Program-made: the position numbers and the translations under genes
Shown: in pieces, positions 15,615 through 23,806 of the stretch
How the letters are laid out: each line of letters begins with the position of its first letter
Numbering within the stretch: the first letter of the stretch is position 1
NCBI GenBank assembly: GCA_947491475.1
Contig: CANLKN010000004.1
Span: 1 to 62,996, forward strand
Source: Akkermansiaceae bacterium
GTDB lineage: Bacteria > Verrucomicrobiota > Verrucomicrobiia > Verrucomicrobiales > Akkermansiaceae
DNA: 62,996 nt
Direction: 5' to 3'
The notes under the pieces: generated by a model
Told to the model about the DNA's origin: nothing
The model's database searches: none
The model's input: the letters and a program-made list of their open reading frames with translations, nothing else

Positions 15615-18558
15615 CGAGCGTAAAGGCCACATAGGCGTCGCCCATGGGGCCGCCGAGTTTGCCGCCGCCGGTCGCGGCGATCACGATGTATTGCCTGCCA
15701 TCGATCTGATAGGTCGCGGGCGGCGCGTAGCCGCCCCACGGCAGTTTTGCTTTCCAGAATTCCTTGCCCGTCGCCGCATCGAAGGCGCGGATCATTTGAT
15801 CCTGGGTGCCCGCGCAGAAAACCAGTCCGCCGGCCGTTACCATCGCTCCGCCGAAATTTTCCGTTCCGGTGCCGGTGATCCCCTGCGCCGCAAGCTCGGG
15901 ATGCTCGCCAAGCGGGACGCGCCAGATGATTTTGCCGCTCGCCAGGTCGATGCAGTTCAAGGTGCCCCACGGCGGTTTGGATCCCGGATAGCCCTCGTGG
16001 TCGTTCAAGCGCGGGTAGCCATTGTGGGTGAAATTCGGCGGCGCGTTTTCTGCTTCCGATGTCATTGGCCGGTCGCGCATCAGAAGGAAATCGACAAGTG
16101 CGCTGCGGTCCGTATCCGGCATCGGCGGCGCGGGCGGCATGATGTTGCGGCCCTTGGCGAGGATTTCGATGATTTGCTGCTCATTGATCCGGTGCCGCAG
16201 TCCCTGCAAGGGTGGTGCCATGCCCAGGCCTTCCTTTTCCAGGCCGTGGCAGGCCATGCAATACATCCCGTAAATTTCCCCGCCTCTCGTCAGCGGCTCG
16301 CCGGGTTTGCGCGGTGATTCCTCCGAGCGGAAAACAGTGACGTTCCACGGCACGTGGTTCGCGCTCACATAGAGCTTTCCGGCCTTGGGATCGACCGCCG
16401 CGCCGGTCCATTCCGCGCCGCCGTGGATGCCGAAAAGCGCGGTTGGCCGGCCTTCCTCGAAGGGCTCGAACCATCCCATGTTCGCTCTTGAAAGCTGCTG
16501 CCTGACAAACGCGTTGGCCGCCGGTGTGCGTTCCGTCACATCCTCCAGCGAGAAATCCTTTTTGGTGAAAGGCTCGGGCAGCTCGACATCCGGCTGATAG
16601 GGTGAGGTGCGTTCGCCCGGCAGCTTCGAGACGGGTGCGCGCCGCAAGCGGAAGGGATGGAGCAATTCGCCGGTCACACGATCTAACAACAACGTGTTGC
16701 CGATTTTTGTCACCGCCGCCACCGCCGCGATCTTCCTGCCATCGCGGGTCACCGTCACCAGGTTCGGCGGCGCGGCAATATCCAGATCCCAGATGTCATG
16801 GCGGATCTCCTGAAAATGCCAGAGCCGCGCGCCCGATTTCATATCAATCGCGATCAGGCAGTTGGCATATAAATTATCGCCGCGGTGATAAACGCCGAGG
16901 AAGTTCGGCTTGGGTGAGCCGGTCGTCACGTAGGCGATGCCGCGTTCTTCATCGAGCGACATGCCGCCCCAGCAGTTCGCGCCGTGGCCCGGCGCGTTCC
17001 ATGTTTCCGCGCCTGTCTCTCCGGGCTGCGGAACGGTGTGAAAGGTCCAGAGTTTCCGGCCCGATTCGAGATCGAACCCATAGACATTCCGGTCATAACC
17101 GGCGAAGGCGATGATGTTCTGATAGACCACCGGCGCGACGACGCTGGCACCTGAGCGGATTTTCCCACCCTCGCCAAAGCTGGCCACCGGCTGCCCTGTC
17201 AGCGGATCGAGCGCATGAAAAAATTCACCGGCGGCAAAAAACAGCCGGTCATCTCGACCGGCCGGATTTTTCCAATAAGTCAAACCACGGTGGGCAGGTC
17301 GCCCATCGGGCTTGAAGCGCCATTTTTCGATGCCAGTCCTGCCATCGATCGCCACCAGGTGATTGCCCACGGTGGGCGCGTAAATCACGCCATTCACGAT
17401 CACCGGATTGCACTGGATGTTTCCCGTGCCGTCCTTCGAGTGATAGGTCCACGCCGGTTTGAGCTTGGCGACGTTTTGAGTGTGAATCTGCGCCAGTTGT
17501 GAAAAGCGCGTGCTGCCGTGGTCGCCGTGCGAGCGCGTCCAGTCGTTGGCAGCGCCCGGTGTTTCCGTATCGGCCGCTAGAGTGAAGTTTTCCGGATTGC
17601 CTGCCGGGATCACCCTGAACTCCGGCAGCCTTGCCCGCGCCGCTGGGTCTTCCGCATCCCAGTAGGCATCTGTCTTGAGATTTCCTAACAGGTTTTCGAG
17701 GCCTTTGAGATTGCCTTCCAATATCACCTCCGCGTCTTCCATCAAATGGCATAGAATGCCTACCGGCCCCTTCCATCCGCTGTCCAGGACCACCTCGATC
17801 ATCGCTTGCTCCTGATCGCCCGCGCCGATGGGAAGGATCTTTTCGCCTCCCTTGACCATGCCGTTCAGGTTGAGTGCGAGCAAATGCGGTTTCATGCGGC
17901 CGAAGAGCTCCTTGAAGCCGTCGATGTGCGGGTGGCCGTGATGGAAATTGTAAACGATGCCGACGTTCGGCATCTTCAACTCCTCGATGATGGCGATCTG
18001 GTTGTCCGGCTCGCCGAACCAGCCGCCATGGTTGTAGAGCGCGAGCTTGCAGCCGTGCTTCAGCGCTTCCTCCGCCACCGGGCGGATCTGGTCCGCCACC
18101 GCCTTCACTTTCGCCGCCTGATCCGGCGCGGCCGGATCGCCCACCACGGTCCAGAGTTGCGGGCGGATCTTGTGACGCTCGATCACCTCGAAAATCCCGC
18201 GGTTCGTCTCATCCATGGCGGCGGAGACCCACCATGCGGAAATTTCAATTCCGTGGGCCTTCATCGCCTCCACTTCCGCATCGAAGGTCGGGATGTGTTC
18301 GGCGCGCCAATCGTAGGCGAGCTTGGTGATGCCAAGGCGATTGAGCATTTCCGCCCGCTCGACCGGCCCACGCTGTTTCGAGTCAAATGGCACGATGCAC
18401 CACGCGGCGATGTTTTCGCGCTGGAAGATCGAGAAGTCGCGGGCTTGCACGTGTGGAGAGCTCAACAGCAGGCTCGCAAGGGCGAGGACTTTGGCGATGG
18501 TCGCGTGTCGGACAGGAGACGCGCTGTGCTTCTGGAGGGGGCTTGTTGGTGGCTTCAT
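15607..18558 (-). CDS. Exported fusion: TIM-barrel sugar isomerase-like domain + PQQ dehydrogenase with embedded cytochrome c
   Basis: The 983-residue product (ATG at 18556-18558) starts with a signal-like segment (to about residue 39, ending in SSPHVQA). Residues about 45-295 look like a xylose-isomerase-like TIM barrel, with GCKLALYNHGGWFGEP and NVGIVYNFHHGHPHI as likely metal ligands. From about 340 a PQQ beta-propeller follows (WTRSHGDHGSTRFSQLAQI, APGHGANCWGGMS, LWHFQEIRHDIWDLD). A cytochrome c module is inserted near 763-830 with heme motif CMACH (C767 to H771) and likely axial Met in MPPAPPMP. The propeller then closes with CIDLASGKIIWRVPLG and GTENFGGAMVTAGGLVF. It should oxidise a sugar or alcohol in the periplasm and pass electrons to the heme. 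The barrel fusion is unusual. A divergent AraC gene is likely its regulator. Confidence 0.85.
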   Translation of the reverse strand: MKPPTSPLQKHSASPVRHATIAKVLALASLLLSSPHVQARDFSIFQRENIAAWCIVPFDSKQRGPVERAEMLNRLGITKLAYDWRAEHIPTFDAEVEAMKAHGIEISAWWVSAAMDETNRGIFEVIERHKIRPQLWTVVGDPAAPDQAAKVKAVADQIRPVAEEALKHGCKLALYNHGGWFGEPDNQIAIIEELKMPNVGIVYNFHHGHPHIDGFKELFGRMKPHLLALNLNGMVKGGEKILPIGAGDQEQAMIEVVLDSGWKGPVGILCHLMEDAEVILEGNLKGLENLLGNLKTDAYWDAEDPAARARLPEFRVIPAGNPENFTLAADTETPGAANDWTRSHGDHGSTRFSQLAQIHTQNVAKLKPAWTYHSKDGTGNIQCNPVIVNGVIYAPTVGNHLVAIDGRTGIEKWRFKPDGRPAHRGLTYWKNPAGRDDRLFFAAGEFFHALDPLTGQPVASFGEGGKIRSGASVVAPVVYQNIIAFAGYDRNVYGFDLESGRKLWTFHTVPQPGETGAETWNAPGHGANCWGGMSLDEERGIAYVTTGSPKPNFLGVYHRGDNLYANCLIAIDMKSGARLWHFQEIRHDIWDLDIAAPPNLVTVTRDGRKIAAVAAVTKIGNTLLLDRVTGELLHPFRLRRAPVSKLPGERTSPYQPDVELPEPFTKKDFSLEDVTERTPAANAFVRQQLSRANMGWFEPFEEGRPTALFGIHGGAEWTGAAVDPKAGKLYVSANHVPWNVTVFRSEESPRKPGEPLTRGGEIYGMYCMACHGLEKEGLGMAPPLQGLRHRINEQQIIEILAKGRNIMPPAPPMPDTDRSALVDFLLMRDRPMTSEAENAPPNFTHNGYPRLNDHEGYPGSKPPWGTLNCIDLASGKIIWRVPLGEHPELAAQGITGTGTENFGGAMVTAGGLVFCAGTQDQMIRAFDAATGKEFWKAKLPWGGYAPPATYQIDGRQYIVIAATGGGKLGGPMGDAYVAFTLDD

Positions 18559-18677
18559 GATGAAAATTCGACATCCTTTACTTCGGGCATCAGCCGTTTC
18601 TTGCAAATTTTTTCACTATCCATCGGGCTTGCACTGGCGTCCCATTGATTCGGAAGGGTTGCCCCTCACCAGCGCGC

Positions 18678-19625
18678 ATGAAAAAAACATCAGTCCCTCA
18701 GCAGCTCCTGATTGATCGCATGGGGCCACAGGTGGATGTGGCGGGATGCTGGCACTTCGCCAAGCCGGTTCATTTCCGCTACCATGTGCTGTTCCACCAT
18801 TTGATTCTGGTGGAGCGGGGTGGCGTTCTGGCCAAGACGCCCCAGGGAAATTTCGAGGCACGGAATGGCGACCTCCTTTGCCTGCGTCCGGCGCGATGGA
18901 GCGAATACGACACCACGCCGGACACGATCACCTATCAGGCGCAGGTGGCTTTCTCCGCGCCGCCATTCGATCGGACCACGCCGCAATTGCCGGGCCTCGG
19001 TTTATTGCCCGTGCTGATCCGCCTCGGGACCGGCTTCGAACCGGTGCGGAAGGCATTCGAGACAATCTGCAAGGAACTTCCCCAGCCCGGCTTGCGTGCG
19101 CAGGTGCGGGTGAAAACGGCGGTCTATCAGATGCTCGGGGAAATCGTCAACGCCCTGACCGGGGAGGAATACGAGCACCTGCGGGCGGATCCATGGGAAA
19201 AGGTGCGCGCAAAGCTGACGGCATTCGACGGCTCCAAGCCGGATCTCGCCGGGCTCGCCCAGGGCATGGGAATCACCCCGCAGCATTTTCGCCGCCTCTT
19301 CAAACAGCGCTTCGGCATGACCGCCCGGCAATTTCAATTGGCCGCCCGTTTGCACGAGGCCATCCGCCGCCTCCGTGAAGGCCAGGAGCCGGTGAAGGCC
19401 ATCGCCTACGACATGGGCTTCGCCGACGGCAAGACCCTCACCCGCTGCATTCAGAAACACCTCGGTCTCACGCCGCGGCAGATCCGCCGAAATCCGGAGG
19501 AATTGCCACCGCTCAGCCAGGCGATGCTCGAGCCCTTCGCGCTCAACCGCCACCTCCACCGCGTGGGCGAGTCTCTAGACAACGTGATGAAGAGCTACGC
19601 GCCGCAGGAAACCCCGCTCGGATGA
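18678..19625 (+). CDS. AraC family transcriptional regulator
   Basis: A 315-residue regulator with an N-terminal cupin-like sensor (VERGGVLAKTPQGNFEARNG, then GDLLCLRPARWSEYD) and a C-terminal pair of HTH motifs (LAGLAQGMGITPQHFRRLFK, KAIAYDMGFADGKTLTRCIQ, then KHLGLTPRQIRR). I prefer the ATG at 18678 because the 11 residues of the longer frame add nothing recognisable. It is divergent from the PQQ fusion gene (119 bases between starts) and upstream of the glycosidase cluster, so it could control either or both. The ligand is probably a sugar, by context only. Confidence 0.88.
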   Translation: MKKTSVPQQLLIDRMGPQVDVAGCWHFAKPVHFRYHVLFHHLILVERGGVLAKTPQGNFEARNGDLLCLRPARWSEYDTTPDTITYQAQVAFSAPPFDRTTPQLPGLGLLPVLIRLGTGFEPVRKAFETICKELPQPGLRAQVRVKTAVYQMLGEIVNALTGEEYEHLRADPWEKVRAKLTAFDGSKPDLAGLAQGMGITPQHFRRLFKQRFGMTARQFQLAARLHEAIRRLREGQEPVKAIAYDMGFADGKTLTRCIQKHLGLTPRQIRRNPEELPPLSQAMLEPFALNRHLHRVGESLDNVMKSYAPQETPLG

Positions 19626-19746
19626 GTCATCGCCCACCTTCGGGCGAAAATGTTCCATTTCGCCCCTTTTTTGCACGGATTGGGTCCCTTTGATGGATTG
19701 TCCCGCGGATCGGGCGCTCATAGGTTCGCTGCTGCCCCCCGCCATT

Positions 19747-22674
19747 ATGAACCGAACAATCCTTCCAATGAGACTCCAACAGACCGCATTCGCCCTCGGC
19801 ATGTTTGTCTGTGGGCCCTTCACACAGGCGGCAGTGGACTACATCGACAGCTCTTCAATTTCACCACCGCCGACGCCCGTGCCCGTTTCCAAGACGGCCG
19901 TGCACTATGTGGATTTCAATGCCGGCACATGGAATGCGGACCCGGCCTACAGCACGACGGTGTCGGACACGAGATATGTGGCAGTGGAGCCACAGAAGCT
20001 GGCCGGCCAGCCGCTCGGAAGCTATGCGGCCAGGGCAGGCGGCGGCGTGGATGTCATCTGGACCTACGGCGGCTTCAAGAAAGAGGACACCGGCCTGACC
20101 GGAAACTACCAGGCCTTTGCCATGAACCTGCAGGCCACCGGCAACCAGTGGGCGTTCTGGGGCGCGAGGGTCGAGGGTGGCGTCGATTACCTGTATTTCG
20201 ATCCTGCGGTTTCGAAGTATCTCAAATTCGACAGCGCGTGCCTGGGCGATGGGATCTATGCCGCGCTCAGCCCGTCCAAGTCGGGACCAGGCCCGTTGTC
20301 GGCATTCGGGGCGCGGGCCGAAGGCGGGATTGATTTCCTTTATTACAACGAGGGCACCCGGCAGACGGTGCGCCAGACCACCGGGCTGGCTGGGCGGTAT
20401 CGCGCGCTGGCATTCACGGATGACGCCGCCGCGGGAAATGATCCGCCGGGCAACTGGGCGGCGAGGGTGGATGGTGGATTGGATTACTTTTACCTGGAAG
20501 GTGGCGAGGCGAAACTACTGCCCTTGTCAGCGAATCTGGCGGACACCCAATATGTCGCGCTCGAAGCCGTCAAACAATCCGGGTGGCGGGCGGGCGTCTA
20601 TGCGGCACGTGCCGATGGCGGCATCGATGTGATCCTGCTCGAAGGCGACGGCAGCGCCGGGAATCCCCATCGGGCGGCGAAACAAAACACCGCACAGATC
20701 CTGCCGGATGCCTCGTTCGGGGCACTGGCGTGGAATGCCAGCGACCAAGCCTATCCCCAGACGCACGGAGATTTCTGGGCCGTGGAAGCGCCAAGGCCGC
20801 CTGCCAGGCAGATTGGCAACTGGCCGGGTGTCGCAACCGGTGGTGACATCCTGAATCCGGCGCTTTCGCTGCGGCTCGGGGTTTCCGAATCCACTGCGGC
20901 GATTGATGAACTGAGCTGGGATACCGAGGGCGGAAACCGCGCGAAGATGAATCTTCTGCGCGCACCCGTCCATGTCCGCATCCCGTCCGGTGGCCAGGGC
21001 GTCCGGATGGGGAAATCCCAAGCAAGCATTGCCAAAACCGAGGCGACCTATTCCGGGTCCGTGCTCACATGGAAAGTCCGCACGCTTGCCAATGGATTCG
21101 ACATCGAGCTGCGCAACAACAATGCCGCGGGAGCGGTCGATGCCGAGGTCGTTTTCCCATTCGATCCGCGCGCCACGCCAACCTCAATCATCGCCAATGA
21201 CTGGGACGCGCAGGACCGCTTCGCGCTTCCGGCAATCCTCTTCGCGCCGGACTTCGGCGGGTTTGTGGTGACCTGTGAGGGCGGAAACGTGACGGGGACA
21301 TTGATCGGCAGCCGCTTTGGGGTGAAGAAGGCCGATATGGGATTCTCCGTCACGGGAAATAAAACGGGAGAACCCGTGCTATTGAAATTCCGCCAGCATG
21401 TGCTGCCGCCTCCGGATGGTGTGGCTCCCTCGGAGTGGGCTAAAGTCCGCCGGAGCTGGCTCAATATGTTCAATGTGAGCAGCGAGTGGAAAAGGGCGGA
21501 TGGATCACGCGGTGCGCCAGCCGGCATCCTCTCAAACAACGTCATCAGCGACCCCGTTTCCTCCCTCATGTATTGCTACTCGCAGCCCGCGCGGCTGGTT
21601 CCAGAACTCGCTCCCGGTGTGAGCGCCGCCCCTCTCCTGCGCCGCACGCTCGACTTCTGGCTCACCCAGGAAATGAGGCCGGACGGATACATCGCCTACG
21701 TGCCAGGCGGCATCATGGGGGCGATGATGGACAGCAATGCCGCCATCCTCGGCTCGGCCGGGGATTATTATGCCATGACCGGCGACAAGGAATGGCTGGC
21801 CGCCCGGATCGAGCTGCTGGAAAAGGCCGCGGACTATCTGGCTGGGCGCGACACGAATGGCGACGGGCTGGTGGAATCCGAACAGTCCGGCAACCTCGGC
21901 ACCAAGTCGTTTGGAGACACCTACATGGACACCATCAGCAGCGGAGGCATCAACGCCCTCTGCAATGCTTTGATCTACCGAGGCTGGAAAAGCCTTGCCG
22001 CCATGGAAACGGCACTGGGCCGCAGCGAACAGGCGGCGCGCTATGCGGCGCTGGCCGACAAACTCAAAACCGCCTACATCCCGACACTCAAGACTCCCGC
22101 CGGATGGATCGGCTGGTGGAAGAGCACCGATGGCGAGCTCAACGACTACTCGCCGATGATGGTCAACTGCATCGCCGTGGAGACCGGCGTCGTCTCCCCG
22201 GCGGAGGGCAAACCGATGCTCAACAAACTCTGGAAAAAGCTCGCCGAGGTCGGCTTCACAGTATTTGAAGTGGGCCTGCCGAACAACCTCGTGCCCGTGC
22301 GCCGGGATCACCAATATGCCACCTTCGGCGGCACCAAGGAGGACGGCTCGGACACCTTCCCGCACTACTGCAATGGCGGCGTTTTCCTCGAGGACGCCAT
22401 CCGGGGAATTATCGCCTACAACATCGTGGGCGAACCGGATAAAGCCGCCACGATCTTCGACGCGATGATGGCCCGCCACATCAGGGGCAAGTTTGCCAAC
22501 GGCTCCGGCTTCAATGCCGGCGTGACCAACGAGCCGAATACCGGCCCCAGCATCTCCGACTGGAAGGGCGAACCAACCGAATACGAAGGCTTCATCCCCA
22601 AGGACTACACGTTTCTCACCGGCCTCCTGCTGCGTGATCCCGCCTGGCGGAACAAACTCGGCCTCCCGAACTAG
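19747..22674 (+). CDS. Exported glycoside hydrolase-like protein with five N-terminal repeats
   Basis: From the ATG at 19747 the 975-residue product has a signal peptide (cleavage near TQAA). Residues about 70-300 hold five related units of about 45 residues, each with an AAR or GAR followed by GG.D: SYAARAGGGVDVIW, WGARVEGGVDYLYF, FGARAEGGIDFLYY, WAARVDGGLDYFYL and YAARADGGIDVILL. A beta-sandwich region follows (about 370-580). The last 400 residues look like an (alpha/alpha)6 glycosidase barrel (YIAYVPGGIMGAMMDSNAA, RDTNGDGLVESEQSGNLG, FGDTYMDTISSGGINALCNA). The GH family and substrate are not assigned. Another ATG at 19768 is possible. It starts a same-strand cluster with the next two genes. 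Confidence 0.75.
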   Translation: MNRTILPMRLQQTAFALGMFVCGPFTQAAVDYIDSSSISPPPTPVPVSKTAVHYVDFNAGTWNADPAYSTTVSDTRYVAVEPQKLAGQPLGSYAARAGGGVDVIWTYGGFKKEDTGLTGNYQAFAMNLQATGNQWAFWGARVEGGVDYLYFDPAVSKYLKFDSACLGDGIYAALSPSKSGPGPLSAFGARAEGGIDFLYYNEGTRQTVRQTTGLAGRYRALAFTDDAAAGNDPPGNWAARVDGGLDYFYLEGGEAKLLPLSANLADTQYVALEAVKQSGWRAGVYAARADGGIDVILLEGDGSAGNPHRAAKQNTAQILPDASFGALAWNASDQAYPQTHGDFWAVEAPRPPARQIGNWPGVATGGDILNPALSLRLGVSESTAAIDELSWDTEGGNRAKMNLLRAPVHVRIPSGGQGVRMGKSQASIAKTEATYSGSVLTWKVRTLANGFDIELRNNNAAGAVDAEVVFPFDPRATPTSIIANDWDAQDRFALPAILFAPDFGGFVVTCEGGNVTGTLIGSRFGVKKADMGFSVTGNKTGEPVLLKFRQHVLPPPDGVAPSEWAKVRRSWLNMFNVSSEWKRADGSRGAPAGILSNNVISDPVSSLMYCYSQPARLVPELAPGVSAAPLLRRTLDFWLTQEMRPDGYIAYVPGGIMGAMMDSNAAILGSAGDYYAMTGDKEWLAARIELLEKAADYLAGRDTNGDGLVESEQSGNLGTKSFGDTYMDTISSGGINALCNALIYRGWKSLAAMETALGRSEQAARYAALADKLKTAYIPTLKTPAGWIGWWKSTDGELNDYSPMMVNCIAVETGVVSPAEGKPMLNKLWKKLAEVGFTVFEVGLPNNLVPVRRDHQYATFGGTKEDGSDTFPHYCNGGVFLEDAIRGIIAYNIVGEPDKAATIFDAMMARHIRGKFANGSGFNAGVTNEPNTGPSISDWKGEPTEYEGFIPKDYTFLTGLLLRDPAWRNKLGLPN

Positions 22675-22701
22675 GCATCAAATAATCACCCACCATCCCA
22701 T

Positions 22702-22830
22702 ATGAAATTCACTATTATTCCACACCGTTCGCTTCTCACACTTGCCGTGTCCTGCACCCTTGCCGGAACTGCGTATTCCGTCGAGCCGGCCATACCCGGC
22801 TACACGCCCGAGCTGAGGCTCGACGCATAG
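22702..22830 (+). pseudogene. Signal-peptide segment of the GH43-like gene, cut off by an in-frame amber codon
   Basis: ATG at 22702 opens a 42-residue frame (MKFTIIPHRSLLTLAVSC, then TLAGTAYSVEPAIPGYT) that reads as a classical signal peptide plus a short mature start. It ends in TAG at 22828-22830. The next codon continues in the same frame with DAGVILRHGDGPNQCD, the start of the downstream beta-propeller domain. So one former gene, 22702-23751, is interrupted by a single nonsense codon. Confidence 0.75.
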
Positions 22831-22839
22831 GATGCGGGC

Positions 22840-23751
22840 GTGATCCTGCGCCATGGCGACGGCCCCAACCAGTGCGATATCAACGGCGCGAGGGAGCCGA
22901 CCCTCATTTTTGAAGACGGCAAGTATTACCTCTTCTACGACGGCGGTGGCCCGAAGGGCTGGCTGGCATGCCTTGCGACCAGCACGGATATGAAAACCTG
23001 GACGAAGCACGGCCCGGTGCTCGATTTCGGCGCGCCGGGAGAGCCTGATGCCGGAGGAGCGCTCAGCCCGTGGTTCATTAAAGAGGGCGATACGTGGCAC
23101 ATGTATTACGTGACCGCCATGACCACCGGCGGGCCTCCCGGATTTGTGGCGGGGGCCCCCTACAACTCGGGCCATGCCCGGAGCAAATCGCTCATGGGAC
23201 CCTGGGTGAAGACAAAAGGCTATGTGCCCATCAAGCCCAAACCCGAAGGAGCTGGATACCCTCAATTCATGGCCTATCCAGGACATATTGTGAAAAAGGA
23301 AGACGGGGAATACCTGATGTTCTTCGGTTCCCCCGGAGCCATCGGCATTGCCCGCTCGCGGGATTTGCTCGGTGAGTGGGTCCCGGACCCCAAACCGTTT
23401 GTGGACAAGCATTTTGATCTCGAGAACTCGTCCATCTACTACGAGCCGGAAAACAAGACGTGGTTTCTGTTTGCGAATCACATCAGGGCCATTGATCCGA
23501 TGTTCACCGATGCCATCTGGGTGTTCTGGACCAAGGACCTGGAGAAGTGGGAATCGGAGAACCGGGCCATCGCTCTCGACGGCGTGAACTGCACTTGGAG
23601 CAAGCGCTGCATCGGCATGGCCACGGTGACAAGGATCGGCAACCGCCTCGCCATGGTCTATGCCGCGGCCGGCGGCGACAGCACCAGCCACCTCGGCCGG
23701 GATATCGGCCTTGCCTGGTATGACCTGCCGCTGCAATCCCCGGCCCGGTAA
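22840..23751 (+). CDS. GH43-like five-bladed beta-propeller hydrolase domain (lacks its signal peptide)
   Basis: Starting at the GTG at 22840 the 303-residue domain has repeated propeller strands such as REPTLIFEDGKYYLFYDGGG, GALSPWFIKEGDTWHMYYVT, GHIVKKEDGEYLMFFGS and NSSIYYEPENKTWFLFAN, as in GH43, GH32 or GH117 clan proteins. The exact family is not assigned. The matching signal peptide lies upstream in the same frame but is separated by TAG at 22828-22830. Unless the stop is read through or is a sequencing error, this domain would be made in the cytoplasm at best. It sits 55 bases before the next glycosidase gene. Confidence 0.7.
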   Translation: MILRHGDGPNQCDINGAREPTLIFEDGKYYLFYDGGGPKGWLACLATSTDMKTWTKHGPVLDFGAPGEPDAGGALSPWFIKEGDTWHMYYVTAMTTGGPPGFVAGAPYNSGHARSKSLMGPWVKTKGYVPIKPKPEGAGYPQFMAYPGHIVKKEDGEYLMFFGSPGAIGIARSRDLLGEWVPDPKPFVDKHFDLENSSIYYEPENKTWFLFANHIRAIDPMFTDAIWVFWTKDLEKWESENRAIALDGVNCTWSKRCIGMATVTRIGNRLAMVYAAAGGDSTSHLGRDIGLAWYDLPLQSPAR

Positions 23752-23806
23752 CCGTGCGACTTCACCATAACTTGCTCGACACTCCAAACCAACTGGAAGC
23801 AATCCC

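Noticed and set aside
22828-22830. Pyrrolysine or programmed readthrough at the TAG
   Set aside because: No pyl genes or readthrough context can be seen in the window; a mutation or sequencing error is simpler. Kept only as a test in the findings.
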